Assembly: GCA_026874595.1 (NCBI GenBank)
Contig: CM049306.1
Location: 27,335,519-27,399,518 of the forward strand
Length of the DNA stretch: 64,000 nucleotides
Direction: 5' to 3'
Origin: Sipunculus nudus
Taxonomy: Eukaryota; Annelida; Sipuncula; Golfingiida; Sipunculidae
Shown here in pieces: positions 34,587 through 49,500 of this stretch. The notes below the pieces were generated by a model. It worked only from the letters and a program-made list of their open reading frames with translations, searched no databases and was not told the DNA's origin. The stretch's first letter is position 1. Each line of letters begins with the position of its first letter. Both the position numbers and the translations under genes were made by a program.

Positions 34587-37500
34587 CTGAAAGAGATAGA
34601 AAATATAAAAATACAAATGTACCAAACACTTAGCATAAAATTTCTGTTGAAAAACAAATGTGTTTAAGGTCTAGGGACCACTTCATGATCCACAGTTTGT
34701 TTTACCTAAATACTGCATAAATTACTAGCTGCAGCCCCTGGACTTTACATATCCAGAAAGCTGAGCATGTGCTCTACATTTTGGTACATGGATATGAAAA
34801 CTTTGGGTTTCTAGGTACATGGTATTGGCTGACTATTTGTTGATTTTTTTTAATTCAATTTCCGATATATGACCTGTAGCATTTCCAGAAAACCTTGGAG
34901 TATCAGGGTTAAATATATGAAAAAAAAACCCAGACTTTAACTAGACTAGGAAGGGTATTTAAAAATAACAAGGCCTACAGGCCTAATGCAAACCTGTGCA
35001 AAGTTTGGGAGTATGAATGGAGGTTGTTTTTTTTAATTTAATATTGATCCTTTTAAATCCTACATATCTACCTTAGTCATTATGATTTCAGCAAAATGGA
35101 GATTTCGGACCTGCAAGTTCCAGACTAGGACATTTTAAAACTAGAATATGGGTAGTCAACCAGCGACTATGTGTATCCACAGAAGTCAGAGTGGGACGGG
35201 TGAAGTGTTGCATGGATTAAGTGGCATGGGGAATAGAGTGAGGTGTGTTGCATATTACCTTGGATGTCTGCAGAGTAAACCTGAATGTAGGTTGTGCCAC
35301 CTGTCATAAAATCAAGAAAATTGTCCAGGATGTATAAACCTGCAAAATTTCAGGTGGATAAGTCAAACCACTGCTGAGATATGAGTGATTTTATCCTAAG
35401 GCAGATGAACAGATGGACGGTTTTCATAAGTGGTTGCAGGTGGCACCACCAGTTTTGCTTATGATGAAGAGCTATGTGAGATCTATACACATGCAAAATT
35501 TTGGCCAAATTGGTCAAATGGTTCCCGAGATATGAGCTTGGATGTCTGCAGAGTAAACATGAATGTAGGTGCCGCCACCTGTCATAAAATTGAGAAAGCT
35601 GTCCAGGATGTATAAACCTGCAAAATTTCCGGTGGATTAGTCAAACCACTGCTGAGATATGAGTGATTTTATCCCAAGGCAGATGAACAGATGGGCGCTG
35701 TGCATTAATGGTTGCAGGTGGCGCCACCAGTTTTGCCTATGATGAAGAGCAATGTGAGATCTATACACGTGCAAAATTTTGGCCCAATCGGTCAAACGGT
35801 TCCCGAGATATGAGCTTGGAAGTCTGCAGAGTAAACCTGAATTTAGGTGGCACCACCTGTCACAAATAGAGAAAGCTTTCCAGGATGTATTAACCTGCTA
35901 AATTTCAGGTGGATAAGTCAAACCACTGCTGAGATATGAGTGATTTTATCCCAAGTAGGAGGAACAGATGGACGCTGTGCATAAGTGGTTGCAGGTGGCG
36001 CCACTAGTTTTGCCTATGATGAAGAGTTATGTGAGATCTATACACATGTAAAATTTTGGCCCAATGGGTCAAACCGTTCCCGAGATATGAGCTTGGATGT
36101 CTGCAGAGTAAACGTGAATGTAGGTGGCGCCACCTGTCATAAAATTGAGAAAGCTGTCCAGGATGTATAAACCTGCAAAATTTCAGGTGGATAAGTCAAA
36201 CCACTGCTGAGATATGACTGATTTTATCCCAAGGCAGATGAACAGATGGGTGCTGTGTATTAATGGTTGCAGGTGGCGCCACCAGTTTTGCCTATGGTGA
36301 AGAGCTATGTGAGATCTATACACATGCACAATTTTGGCCCAATCGGTCAAACGGTTCCCGAGATATGAGCTTGGATGTCTGCAGAGTAAACCTGAATTTA
36401 GGTGGCACCACCTGTCACAAATAGAGAAAGCTTTCCAGGATGTATTAACCTGCTAAATTTCAGGTGGATAAGTCAAACCACTGCTGAGATATGAGTGATT
36501 TTATCCCAAGGAGGAGGAACCGATGGACGCTGTGCATAAGTGGTTGCAGGTGGCGCCACTAGTTTTGCCTATGATGAAGAGTTATGTGAGATCTATACAC
36601 ATGTAAAATTTTGGCCCAATGGGTCAAACCGTTCCCGAGATATGAGCTTGGATGTCTGCAGAGTAAACGTGAATGTAGGTGGCGCCACCTGTCATAAAAT
36701 TGAGAAAGCTGTCCAGGATGTATAAACCTGCAAAATTTCAGGTGGATAAGTCAAACCACTGCTGAGATATGACTGATTTTATCCCAAGGCAGATGAACAG
36801 ATGGGTGCTGTGTATTAATGGTTGCAGGTGGCGCCACCAGTTTTGCCTATGGTGAAGAGCTATGTGAGATCTATACACATGCACAATTTTGGCCCAATCA
36901 GTCAAACGGTTCCCGAGATATGAGCTTGGATGTCTGCAGAGTAAACCTGAATGTAGGTGGCGCCACCTGTCAAATCTAGAAAGCAGTCCCGGATGTATAA
37001 ACCTGCAAAATTTCAGGTGGATAAGTCAAACCACTGCTGAGATATGAGTGATATTATCCCAAGGCAGATGAACAGATGGACGCTGTGCAAAAATGGTTGC
37101 AGGTGGCGCCACCATTTTTAGTGTATGTTATAAAGCTATCAAAGGGCTACATTTGTGCTAAATTTTTAGCCTGATCGGTCAAACGGTTCCCGAGATATGT
37201 GGGTTTATGTCTGGAAACAGACGCTCAAATGGACGCTGGGCAGCGAGGAAAGGTCAGAGGTCAATCAAAAAATGAGGGTGCAGCAGTTCACATGTGACCT
37301 GATGATAAACCCAATTCATTTAAAATGCAAACCAAGTTTTTTTCAAACAGTTGAAAGATATAGTTCCAATAATCTGGGAATTCTGCATCTAAACATTGTC
37401 TAGACGTCTAGACACTGTGTCTAGATGTCTAGACACATTGTCAAGACACTCCCCCAGCGCCAGGTCAGTTGCCATGGTGATGTCTGGACCCCACCTGTTT

Positions 37501-40500
37501 GTACTGATTGACCTCTTGACTTGGCTGCTGAAACTCAAATCTGTTTTCAAATACAGAAAGCCTTTTTCAATTGGCTACAATCTATTCTTATAAAACTGGC
37601 AGAACCCTACCATAGAATAATTCTTGTAAAGTTTAAACCAATCAGCTTAACAGTTTCATCACAAATCAGTGTATAAGCCAGAAGAGTTTAAAATTACATT
37701 TTCGCTTGTAAAAAACACATCAATGTAGGTGTCGCCACCAATACCTCAAAATCAGATATGACATGTGACAAACATTGGTAAAAAATTTTGTGATTATAGC
37801 TCTAGCCGTTTCTGAGATTTTACTTTTAGTGCGCTTTTTGGACAGATGACTAAGTTCAACCTCCTGTAACTCGGCCAAAAATCTACAAACTGGAACCATT
37901 TGAACAAACTTGAGAGAGATTGTTCCAGGGATCATTTCTGTGAAATATTGGACAATTTGGCTGGACAGTTTCAGAGAAGAAGATTTTTAAAGGTTTTTAA
38001 GCTTTTTCTCTATAAAGTCTAAATTAATGCAGATAACCAATAATAAGCTCCAAGGCACCAAGTTTCACATGTGACTAATTCTTACATATAATTTGGAGCT
38101 GCTAGCTCCGACGGTTTCTGACTTACAGCCATGGACGGCGGAAAGCCAGCCCTGGACGGCGGACGGCTGACGATGGACGGACAACGCTGCGCCATCGCAT
38201 AAGCTCACAAGTTTGCTAAAAAGGATATGAATAGTTGGTTTTTTTATTTTTAACTATAATATGCTTCCAAATAAAGACAGGCAAAAGGTAAAAATATGCA
38301 ATCCAGAGCATATGTTTTCAACTCAATATATTGAAAATTGAATGTTTTGAACATAAAGGGCTGAGATATACCAATTTAAAGTTAAATTATATATAAAAAT
38401 ATAAATTTGTTTATAAATCTTTAAATCCTCTAGCTTTAGGAAATCCCACAGTGAACATCTACCATATTTCAAAGAATGTCTGCACCTGTCAGAATTTATA
38501 TATGTGAAGAGATACCAGAGCAACCATTTGGTAATGTCAAGGAATAATTAAACCCTGTTTAAACAGACTTGTGAGACATTTCTAAGACCTTAAATAAAAA
38601 ATTTACTGCACATACATCAGTGCTAAAATGAATGAACTTTTCGGTTCTTAATTTTACTTCACATAACCAATATCCATTTGACCTTACTTTAATAATTGTA
38701 TAGAATAAGAATATGTCTCAATGCAACATTAATAATTTTAATTGATTACATCCTCATTAAGGATTGGTTATGTGATACTTGTTTGAAAACTGTACAAGTC
38801 AGCAGATTTTCAACTGAGAAATCTGTAGGTGGTCTCTTTGCATTAAATAATCAAGTTTTATGATGATTAATCAGCAGATCAGACTGTATCTAAAACATAT
38901 GTAACACGGTCATATATAACTTACCAAAGAGAGCTACCCCTCCTTGTGCCCTCTCTACGAGGTTGGAATGTACCCGTTTTACCAAATCATTCTCTGCAAT
39001 GAATCAGAAAGTTAATTAGATTTTTTTTTAATATTTCAACCCTTTGGAACATATTTTATTTGCATGAACTGAAAATAAATATATAGCAAAATATTCCAAC
39101 CATTTCAAGGATTACATCTCGGAATTACATCAATACTAAGATATTCATTCACACAGTTGGTATAAGTGACACAAATTAGTACAGATATTTTTATTAGCTT
39201 ATTAAAAGCACTTAGTTAACTCTGATAAATATTAACTTTACAAAGTTCAACCTTGGCAGAATCTTAAATCCTAAAAGTACATGGTATCCTGACATTATTG
39301 ATTTCTGCTGTTTATTTAAAGGTAAGCCTTCTCATCTTTATAAGGATGCACAAGTCAACTGTTTAGGTTCAAATATTAATAAGAACCATTTGTGTGAACA
39401 TAAATAGGAACCACACTAAGAAATAAGCATACAGGTATTTTCCCGCTCAGGCACATTAATGGACATTATCAGTTGAAGGCATTATCAAGAATGTCGCCTG
39501 GTCTAGGAAAAGAGTGCTGGGAAGTCTGATCCACTAAGGGTTGGCTGTTTTTGAAAGTGTTCTAGATGAAGGAATGAAGTAAGGGCCTCAAGGAAAGAAT
39601 TAGCTAAAAACAAACCTTACAAACTATTTAAGAATTTGTTGAATTTGTTTTAGTTTGGTGGGCCCCCACATATTATAAACACGTTGATATAATCAAAACA
39701 AGCAGCCTGCCTGCAGTGATATCCATGTTTTCTATGTTATTTCCTATTTTTGTAAAAGCTCCAAGGAATTACCTTTAATTTATAAGGTCAGATAGGTGAT
39801 TGAGCCCCTTTAAATTTGAGAGGATAATCCCTCAGTGTCCCCTGCTGGAAAGAGGGGAGCCTTTTGATGAAAACTAAGCAAAGTATGTATATAACAGAGG
39901 GGCATTTAAGTCTGAACACAGTCTGGACAAAAACATGTGAAGTTATAACTCCATTGACTTTAAATCCACTTACCTGTTAATTTTGGATCCTCTTTTATAT
40001 CAGCAAGGTGGCATGCCATTATATAGTAACCTTCAACATAAGGACCTAAAATATTTAGTAGAAACTTCAATCTTTCAGTAGACCCATTGAAGTTCACCTG
40101 CAAATATAAAATGAAATACACAATATTTTAATACTTCATACAAAAAGAGTTATTGCATACAAAAAGAATTTACCAGTTTCTTGGTTGATTTTCACAAACA
40201 GAAATTTCTGTACTGATATTGAGGTTTTTCAACATATTCTACTACATGTGTAACTGTAAGTCATTCAAGTATTCTTTTAACTGACTGGTTTGACATTTAA
40301 ATAAAGTTAACTGACCTTCAGTTCCCTGTCTGTCATACCATCATCAAAGTCATCATCTTCATCTGCCCATGACAGTGATGAGGAGAATCGGTTTGCCCAT
40401 CGCTTTTCACTTGATAAATTAGATGGCTGATCCTCCTGAGAAACAGATACATACCACTTTCAAAGTAATGACACTGAAACCAGTAACAACTTTAAATTAA

Positions 40501-43500
40501 TTATAACAAGACATTCGAAAGGAGAATAGACTAAGATCATAAAATAACATGCAACCTTAAACTGCTAAAAGCTTGTCCCTCCAGCCCCACAATTATGTCT
40601 TGACTGTCAACAATGTAATTCTGATTTCTATTATTATGTTATATAAAGCAAGGCATGTGACTAAGGTTTCTGCTGTCAATGTACTTCTGTCTACAGTCAA
40701 TTTAAACAGTAAGCAAAATGTAATATAATGTTACAGATATTACATAAAACATTATCCAGACAAAAATGCCGAAGGACTAAGGAAATTAACACACCATAAA
40801 GAACTCAGGGATACCTCCAATTATGCATATGAACATAAACAGCACACAGTCATACACATACAGTAACTTAATCAATAGGTTAATCTTTACTTTTAAAATA
40901 ATTAAATATGCGCAAGTTTATAAGTATGTTATCATAGCACATGTACCTGGTAATGCTCTTTCTTTCTCTTTTTTGTCAGGTTAAAACTGTCAATAAACTG
41001 TCAAGACCAAAGATCTCTACAAGTAGATCATTCTACTCACTAATGCTAACTAAATGAGGAAGACACTGTCACAGTACCTCACAAACCTCCAATACTTCAG
41101 ATGCCAGCAGCTGGTCCAAGGCTTCATGCAGAGCTGTTTCAAGGCTGACACAGGGCTGTTAACACAATACATATTTTCATGAAATTTATATCGCTTGGCC
41201 TCTAAGCATATTGTTCATTCAAAATGCCTGAGAAATACCAAAACTTCCTTTCGGTCATTTCTGTGGAATGGTAAACCTGTGTTGTTATAGTGCAGCATCC
41301 TATGGATGACACCCGGCATTCTTTTTGTTATGTACGCTGTGATTAGATAGAGCACAGAGTACCAGTGTAGATGGGGTTTCCAACTTACCATTATGTTAGG
41401 GAATATTTCATTGTTTTGTATTTTTCATTACTTGAACATCTGGGAGATTTCCATTCCAACGGACTGGTAAAAAATGAAAAATGCCTTTCTGTTCATGTGT
41501 TTGCCTGTCTAAGACTGGTGAAAAGGTGTTATTGCGACCTATAAAGCTATTTCATTGTTTTGTATTTTTCATTACTTGAACATCTGGGAGATTTCCATTC
41601 CAACGGACTGGTAAAAAATGAAAAATGCCTTTCTGTTCATGTGTTTGCCTGTCTAAGACAGGTGAAAAGGTGTTATTGCGACCTATAAAGCTATTTCATT
41701 GTTTTGTATTTTTCATTACTTGAACATCTGGGAGGTTTCCATTCCAACAGACTGGTAAAAAATGAAAAATGCCTTTCTGTTCATGTGTTTGCCTGTCTGA
41801 GACAGGTGAAAAAGTGTTATTGCTATCCATAAAGCTAGTGGGGAGAAAAACTGAGAAATACATCTGAGTATAAATTTATATTAAATTAAGTACCTTTCTG
41901 CAAAAACAAAAAAGCTTATAAATACATATAAGATCAAGCACATACATAGGGTACTTCTAGAGAAAGAATCTATTGTTACTTACAGGTCTGAAAGTGAATT
42001 CAAACTGAAGGAGCTGGCAGAGGTAGGAGGCTTTCTGGAACAAGGTTTCTTGTGATATGAGCGTCGGTTCAGGATCTGGCCGGGTCAGTAGATGGTCATG
42101 GTCAATGCAGGCGTGCAAGGCTGTGGCTAAATCAGACAGAAACACAGTAAAACATGAGGTCTCTTCATTAAATGCTTGACTAAATATTTTGTTTTAATTT
42201 CAAAATTTTATAAGCATAATTTTAAATTCATATAGTGACACTTTGTTTTTAATCTAGAAGAAGTCTCGTAGTTTACAGGGTTTTAAATAATAATTAAAGG
42301 ATACAAAAGATTACTGTGTGTTAAGATACCTCCTGATTGCGAAGTCCCATTTTTTTTAGATTTACATATGTATTGATGCCCTCTTCAATCCACTGATATA
42401 AATCCTGCATTTAAAGCATGTGGCTTAAAGAACACCTGATGCTGCACAGAGGATGATAGGCAGGTGAAAAAGGAGGTGGTTAAATACATGAAAAGGAGTT
42501 TTCTTCAGGTAGTGCATAAATTTGGTGACAGCTATTCTAGTTCAAAGATATATAGTTGTCCAAAGACAGAACTTTCACAACAATATTTGTTTTCATACTT
42601 CATTTATTCTTTTAAACTGCCCTCCTGGTTACTCAAGTCAAGGTTATACCTGAGGGTAAAAACAAGCTTACAACAAAAATGTTCGAAATATAACTGGATA
42701 TAGACTGCATAAGACTATGTATGGTTCACTTGGACCAAACACCTAATTACTGACATGAAATGTTATTGGTAAGATAAAATTAATTTTAATGCTCCCTATA
42801 AACTGAATGCACTGCAGTCTACATATAATTCGCAATCCAATTAATGAATCTCACTGTCTTCTCACAATAGCATTCACACATTACCCCACATATTGAATCT
42901 GAGTCATGGGCATATGAACATTACCTAGTGCGGCTTCTACTGCAAATGTAGGTGTGACTGTATTGGCATAATAGGTCAAGTCAAAGACATCAGGTAATGT
43001 GACCACTGGCCTCAGAACGACCTCTGTAGTGTTGTTGTTTTTCACATCTGCTGTTTCAGTAGACCTGGAAAAGGGAGAGAAAATGAACTTATTCTGAACA
43101 GAAAATGGCCAGCACTCAGAAAATCATAAAACCAAATCAGTTATTCCATTTTTTTTCTTTCAGCTTCATACGAGAATGTATGTCATGGTAAATCAATATC
43201 ATATGATGGAAAAATGTAAGACATTTATGGAGAGATCAAGATGAAATCCGCCTGATATTTAAGTCTGGAAAAATTCGGCCCATTAATACATAATCAATTT
43301 AGCAAATGTTTAACATTAAAAACATATACAGTATACATACAGACAAGCAATATATGTGTTTAGGAAAAATAAGGAACCTGAAGGGTCTCTGAACCTACAC
43401 AAAGTCATACAAATTGGCAATTACAATATATATCTTGATTTATAATACACAATAAATGGACCAATAAATCATCTATGGTAAGTAAGCAAGCAGACTTCAG

Positions 43501-46500
43501 ACTATATGGCCTATTACTCCGTATGAGGTCACTGGTTGAGTTTCACAGTTAAGCTTATTCTTACATTCAAATGGTGGTGCATTTGAGCTAGACACAGCTG
43601 AACAGCTTCAAATTTTGAACAAATTATATTCTCCCCATATTCTCTGCATAGACAGTAATTGTAATGAAGTATTTCATACCCTGATGATTTACCACTGCCT
43701 GGCTGGATCTGTACTATTTCAGGTCCCAGGACTTGAGCTCCATGCATAATAACATCAGAGACTTTACCACAGAAACCAACATCCCGGCCCCGCATGTACA
43801 GCTCGTTCATCAACCATTCAAACACAACGCAAAGCTGAGATAGGCGTGCACCCTTAAACAGAACATCAGAATTACAATTAGATTTCTAAACACATATGAA
43901 ACAAAGAAAAATTAGGAACTGGTTGAGCCACTCACATAATCTTCATATCAAATGTTAAATTTATGACAATTGAACTTACTGACTATTGTGTTATTAATAA
44001 TAACAATACCGTAAAATCTGTGAAATTTCATACAGAAAAAAATAATTAAATTTGTGGAAGTCCGAAATTTAACAGTCGATTTCAGCCGTTTTAAAATTAT
44101 GGTCTTGACAAGTTAAGATGCCTCGTCGGCAGTGGGCGATAATAGGAGCCTCAAGTATTCACTCGCCGATTTTGCATTCATCCGTGTGAACCATGGTTTC
44201 ATGAATAAAAACATTATTTTCTATACTTGTGTTGTTTATTTTTTATTAAATCAGTTTGGAAAAGGAATCTGAAAAGTATATCTGAAGGATTTAATTCTGT
44301 CATGAAGCTCGACACCCGTACATGCTTGTATGACATCCGGGGCTTTGCCCGGAGAGAAAGTTTTTTCAGGTGGCTTACGCATGGAAATCCCCACTAATGG
44401 TGCACAAAAAGCTAGAGGTCTTTAGATCACTTGAAGAATTAATCGATCCTGATTATCCAATATCAAATATCCAACCTCCGTTAAACTTCATGAACATCTG
44501 CCAGCGCTTTGATGTACCGTTTGATCTTGTGTGACTTGTTTGTTGGGCGATACGAAGCCCAGGTACTCGAAACTGAGTCGTTCTGGTGTGACATTCGAGA
44601 TATTTATTTAAAATGTTTTCATGGAAATTAGCATTAATTTTCAAACTGATTAACATTGGCAATACATACACCGGAATGCCGAGCTTGCTTGAAAGAGACC
44701 AATTTGAACCTGGCTTACACACGGAAATCCCCCTTTTCGGTGCACGTAAAGCTTGTGGTCTTGAGATCATTTACGGAGTTAATCCTGATTATCCAATTTC
44801 CAACCTCCGTCAAACTTCATGGACGTCTGTCAGTTATTCACGGCGTGTCGCTCGCATTCCGGACAATTAAGCAACTCACATTCGAGATATTTTAAGTTTT
44901 TTTATTGTTGTTGAAACAAAAATCTTAATTTTCAGTCAAATTACATTCTATATGATGTAGATATAATTCATATTAATTATCAATAGCATGGCAATCACAT
45001 CGATCGGACTGGTAGGCTTGTTCAAAACTAGATAACAGGGTGAGGTTACGTCAGTGTTACATTCACGGCAGTCCTGCTAACGTCAAATGTGGCGTAACAG
45101 ACCATCGGCAGTTCGAAATTTAACATGTCATTTTAATAATTATGGTTACTGAAGAAAGACTGTGTACGAAATTCATCGAGATACGAAATTTCACAGATTT
45201 TACGGTATAGTCTAAAATTACTGATGAAAAAAATGTTACGATATCTCCATACAAGATTAATTTTGTGATATATATACATTACAAAATAGCAAAAAATAAA
45301 TGAAAAAATAACATAAATGAATTAATCTTTACTGGTCTGATTTGCAAGTATCTGTTAATTTTAAAATCAATTGTTGACAGAAGGAATAAGCAATCTTATT
45401 CATCACTTATAATCATCACTTTCATGTACAATAATATATGTGCTTATTTCTTCTTGTTTGCAATGTAATGAATATAATGTTTTCTCCAAAGAATTAATTA
45501 TTTAAAACTGGTGTCCCAACAATGAATGTGATCTGAGCTTCCCTGTACACTGCATGTAATTTTATTAATTTCTAGAGACTTATACCTTTAGTTAACTTAA
45601 TACTGAATGTAAAATTGTTACATTTAGGTAGTACTCAGTATTTTAAATAAGCCTTCCAATAATGTTTTCTCTGTACCTCTCTGAACCTGTTAAGAAGGAT
45701 GAATGACAGCAGCTGGGTAGACATGACAGCCTGGTATCTCCCACAGTCTACAACGACCAGACACAAGATGTTTAGGAAATCAAATCATCTCAAAGTATCT
45801 CACTTGATCTTTTAAATCTTTGGGATATTCTTAATTGAATAATTATATATCATTCAGCATCCATTACTATATGACAGTTAAAAATGACAGATTACAAAAT
45901 AATTACAAACAAGAACAAAACATTTATTCTGGATCTATTTTCCACAGGTAAACCTAAACTTTCATACATGATAAAAATAAGCAATATATATATTAAACTT
46001 ATTCAGAAATATAATAAAGCTTATTTAGTCAAAAGCATATTTAATCACAGAAAACTTCTGTTGCATGAATATGCAATTGCAATATGATGATATATTAGCT
46101 GATGTTTAAGCTGAATTAATAATATCTGAGCATAATACACAGAATAATTCCAAACTTAAGAATTCAATAATGTGACAATTATTAAAGCCAGCTTGTTTCT
46201 CCAGAAACTATAAGTAAACACAGTACATATGCCCATGTTGATGAACTGAAAAAATCATGTAACCGGAGGTGGTGGACTGCAACTGTGTAAGTTGAAAGGT
46301 CACTCATTGTTTGTGATGAGAATGTGAATTTCAAAGCAAAATCATCTATTGTTAGCTGCACAACCGTGGTTCATCAGAATTACCACCAGATGTCATTGTT
46401 GGATATGTTTGGATGACGACCTGCAGCAATTTTAGCTGGTCCCGACAAGTTATCAACATGTTGATATAAACAAAGCAGACAACCTGTGAACCTTAGGATC

Positions 46501-49500
46501 AGCATTTGTAGGATTATTTTTAAAGATAGTTCAAAAGATTATCATTTAATACAATAACCATAACAATAGGAATTTAATACAATAATGGAATAGGCCCCTT
46601 TAATGATAAACATGGTTGAGGAAGATCTCTTACAGTATATAACATGCTCAGCCAGGCTCTGCACTGTCATCCTGTTCTCTTCATTGACAATCTCTGAGTT
46701 ATAAGAAGCGCTGCTTAGGCTGTGCCTGAAGGCTGGCCGCTCACTACCAGTAGACTCAGAAGTCTCTGGGAGGGGCAGCCCAACACTTAGCTGGTTGAAT
46801 GAGAAACTCTGACACACCTGCAGGTACTCCTGTCAAATATCAAAATTCCCAATAAAAAAAAAGATACAAATATATATTAACTTTAACATGCACGAGGTTG
46901 TCCTATATTACTGGAATATTTAAGTTTGGATCACATAAAAATCAAAGAGCCCAATCCAAGGTTAGGAAGAACAGAGTGAATGAGGAATGTGTATATTTAA
47001 GGCGTGGACAGATCATATTTAAAGCTCAAAATTTACTTATAACATCATCTTAATGATTTTTCTTTAATAGGCAGATTTGATCCACAGTCAAATGTAAATC
47101 AACCTCCCGAAAAGTCTGTCCCTTTATCACAGAGGTTCTTAGACATATCAGTGCTTGACATTAACTTTTGAAAGTACCTGTTCAATCAGGCTAGTTTTAT
47201 CTGACCCCTTCTTGCCCTACACAAATTTTACTTGTCCTTCAAAAATTAGTGAACAAAACCACAAACACTAAAAGCGTGTTCCACATGATTATTTTGCAAC
47301 AATCAACATGTTCCTATGTTTGCTAATAATAATTCTCTTTAGCATTTGCACAGATAAACATACCAGAATTTAAGACAGAGGTATTACAATATGATTTCTT
47401 CTCTCGAAGAAAGAAGATTCAGTTCTTTGTGTAAATGTTTATGTGGGACCCAGTTGGGCGGGTAGAATTTTGGTAACTTTTGGTTGCCCTACTGCAACTT
47501 TCTGGAACCTTTACTTGCCCCAGGCTGGCACTTAACTGTTAATGCCAAGCCCTGCATATTACAAACAAATACACATTTACAGAATATGTTGTTTAGTATT
47601 TCATTATGACAGATCCAAATTCAGCAGACAGGAAACTAAGTAGTAGAAAAAAATGTGAATCTACCAGTAATGGCCATATAAGACTCAATGAAACCTTCAT
47701 AATTATCAACATTTACAAATACAGCAATTATAGTCCTTCCTTAAATTTTAACATTCATATTAACAAGAGCACTGTGTGCACTATATCAATTTTAAAGTTA
47801 TATAAAGGTTTGGTTAATAACCAAAAGTAATCAAAATTAAAACAGATGTCTTAAAAATTCACTTCTTACTTTTAGTGAGAATGGTTGACTAAAGTCCACC
47901 CTGACATTTCCGAATTGTGAGTTGAACATTTTCCATACTGCAGCCCATGCCCGCCAAAATGTTTCTCCTTTCTTAGGCAGGCCCTGTGGACATAAAAACA
48001 TAAAATCTTAGTCCCTACAACATTTTGCATTTCATAAACATAATTTTTAAATACCACAATTCAATTTTCAGGACATGGTAACCCTGAGGGATAAGGCAGA
48101 ATTAGCTCATAAATCTTCAAATATAGGTTTTGTCTGTTCTGATGAAAGTTAACAAAGTTTTAAATACTCTCCATGAAATACTAATGGATCACCTGTAAAA
48201 CTGTATGGAAAATGTTACTATATTAATGTACTGATTTCTGCCAGGACATACTATAACTGTGTTGCATCTCTTGTATCTAATGAAATATTATTATTTCAAT
48301 TTTCTCATGTGTCGTTGGGTGGTGCAAGAGGGAGTTTGATGGAATCAACGTGACAATGTTTGTTATACTGACCATAAGCTCATTTCTGAAGCTGCCCTCA
48401 ATGATCTTCTCATAACTGATGCTGACAGGAACGATATACGCATCAGGAATTATACCTGAAAAGAACAAAGAAGACAGTCATAGTACTAGACAACCAGGTT
48501 TGTAATCAATATTTAGATAATACCAAATTACAATCATTTATAACCTGATATTGTGAGGCTTACCAACAGTTATACTGTATCTAGGAAAGTCAGGTCACAG
48601 TGGTTGAATGCAGGTATGTCATAAACAAAGCTGGATTACTTTTTGTTCTACTTTGCAGTGACCAATAAGTATAAATGGATAAATTTTGAATGAGGAACAT
48701 TTTAGATTAAAATATAGTCAAACAAGAGTGACACAAATGGTGCAAAATATGTCCATTGCATATTTTGTGACCTCTGACCTCATTAAATATGTGTGAATTT
48801 GCAGAGAATGTAATTCAGGTGAGAAACTGTACTGGTCAACACTGATCATGAGTTGTATGAAAATCGATCAGATTTTTTTATAAGTAGGGGTGGTACCACC
48901 AAAGTGTGGTGACCTCTGAACTCATTAAATATGCATGGATTTTGCTAGAAATGGAACTTGGGTGAGATTTCATACCAATGAATATTTCTATTGAGTTTTA
49001 TCAAAATCCATTATATTCCTTGTACGTTATTGTGGCGATACCATGAATTGGGTTTTACAAAGCAGCCTGGTGACCTCTGACCTCATTAAATATGCGAGAA
49101 TGTTGCTAAGAATTTAATTGAGGTGAGAAACTCTATAGGTTAATATGTATGATTTACATGAAAATCCATAGGATTTTGGGGAAGTAACCGCGATGCCTTC
49201 AAAGTGTAGTGACCCCTGACCTCATTAAAATTGGGTGGATTATGCTGGAAATAAAACGAGATATTTTTGTGATTAACATTTCTGTTGAGTTTTATCAAAA
49301 TCCATCATATTCCTTGTAAGTTATCGTAGCGACACCACAAAGTAGCCTAGTGTCCTCTGACCTTATTAAATATGCTTTGATTTTGCCCATAATCAAAACT
49401 CGAGTGAGAAAATCTATTGATAAATCCTTATGGTGAGTTTCATGATAATCAATCACATCCCCAGTAAGTTATCATGGCGACACTAAAAGTTAACGGACGG

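Noticed and set aside
35430-36725. Three 61-codon open frames repeated every 555 bp as a gene family
   Set aside because: They lie wholly inside the tandem array, have no independent start context or domain, and the last two are identical because the DNA blocks are. Repeat-driven, not selected coding.
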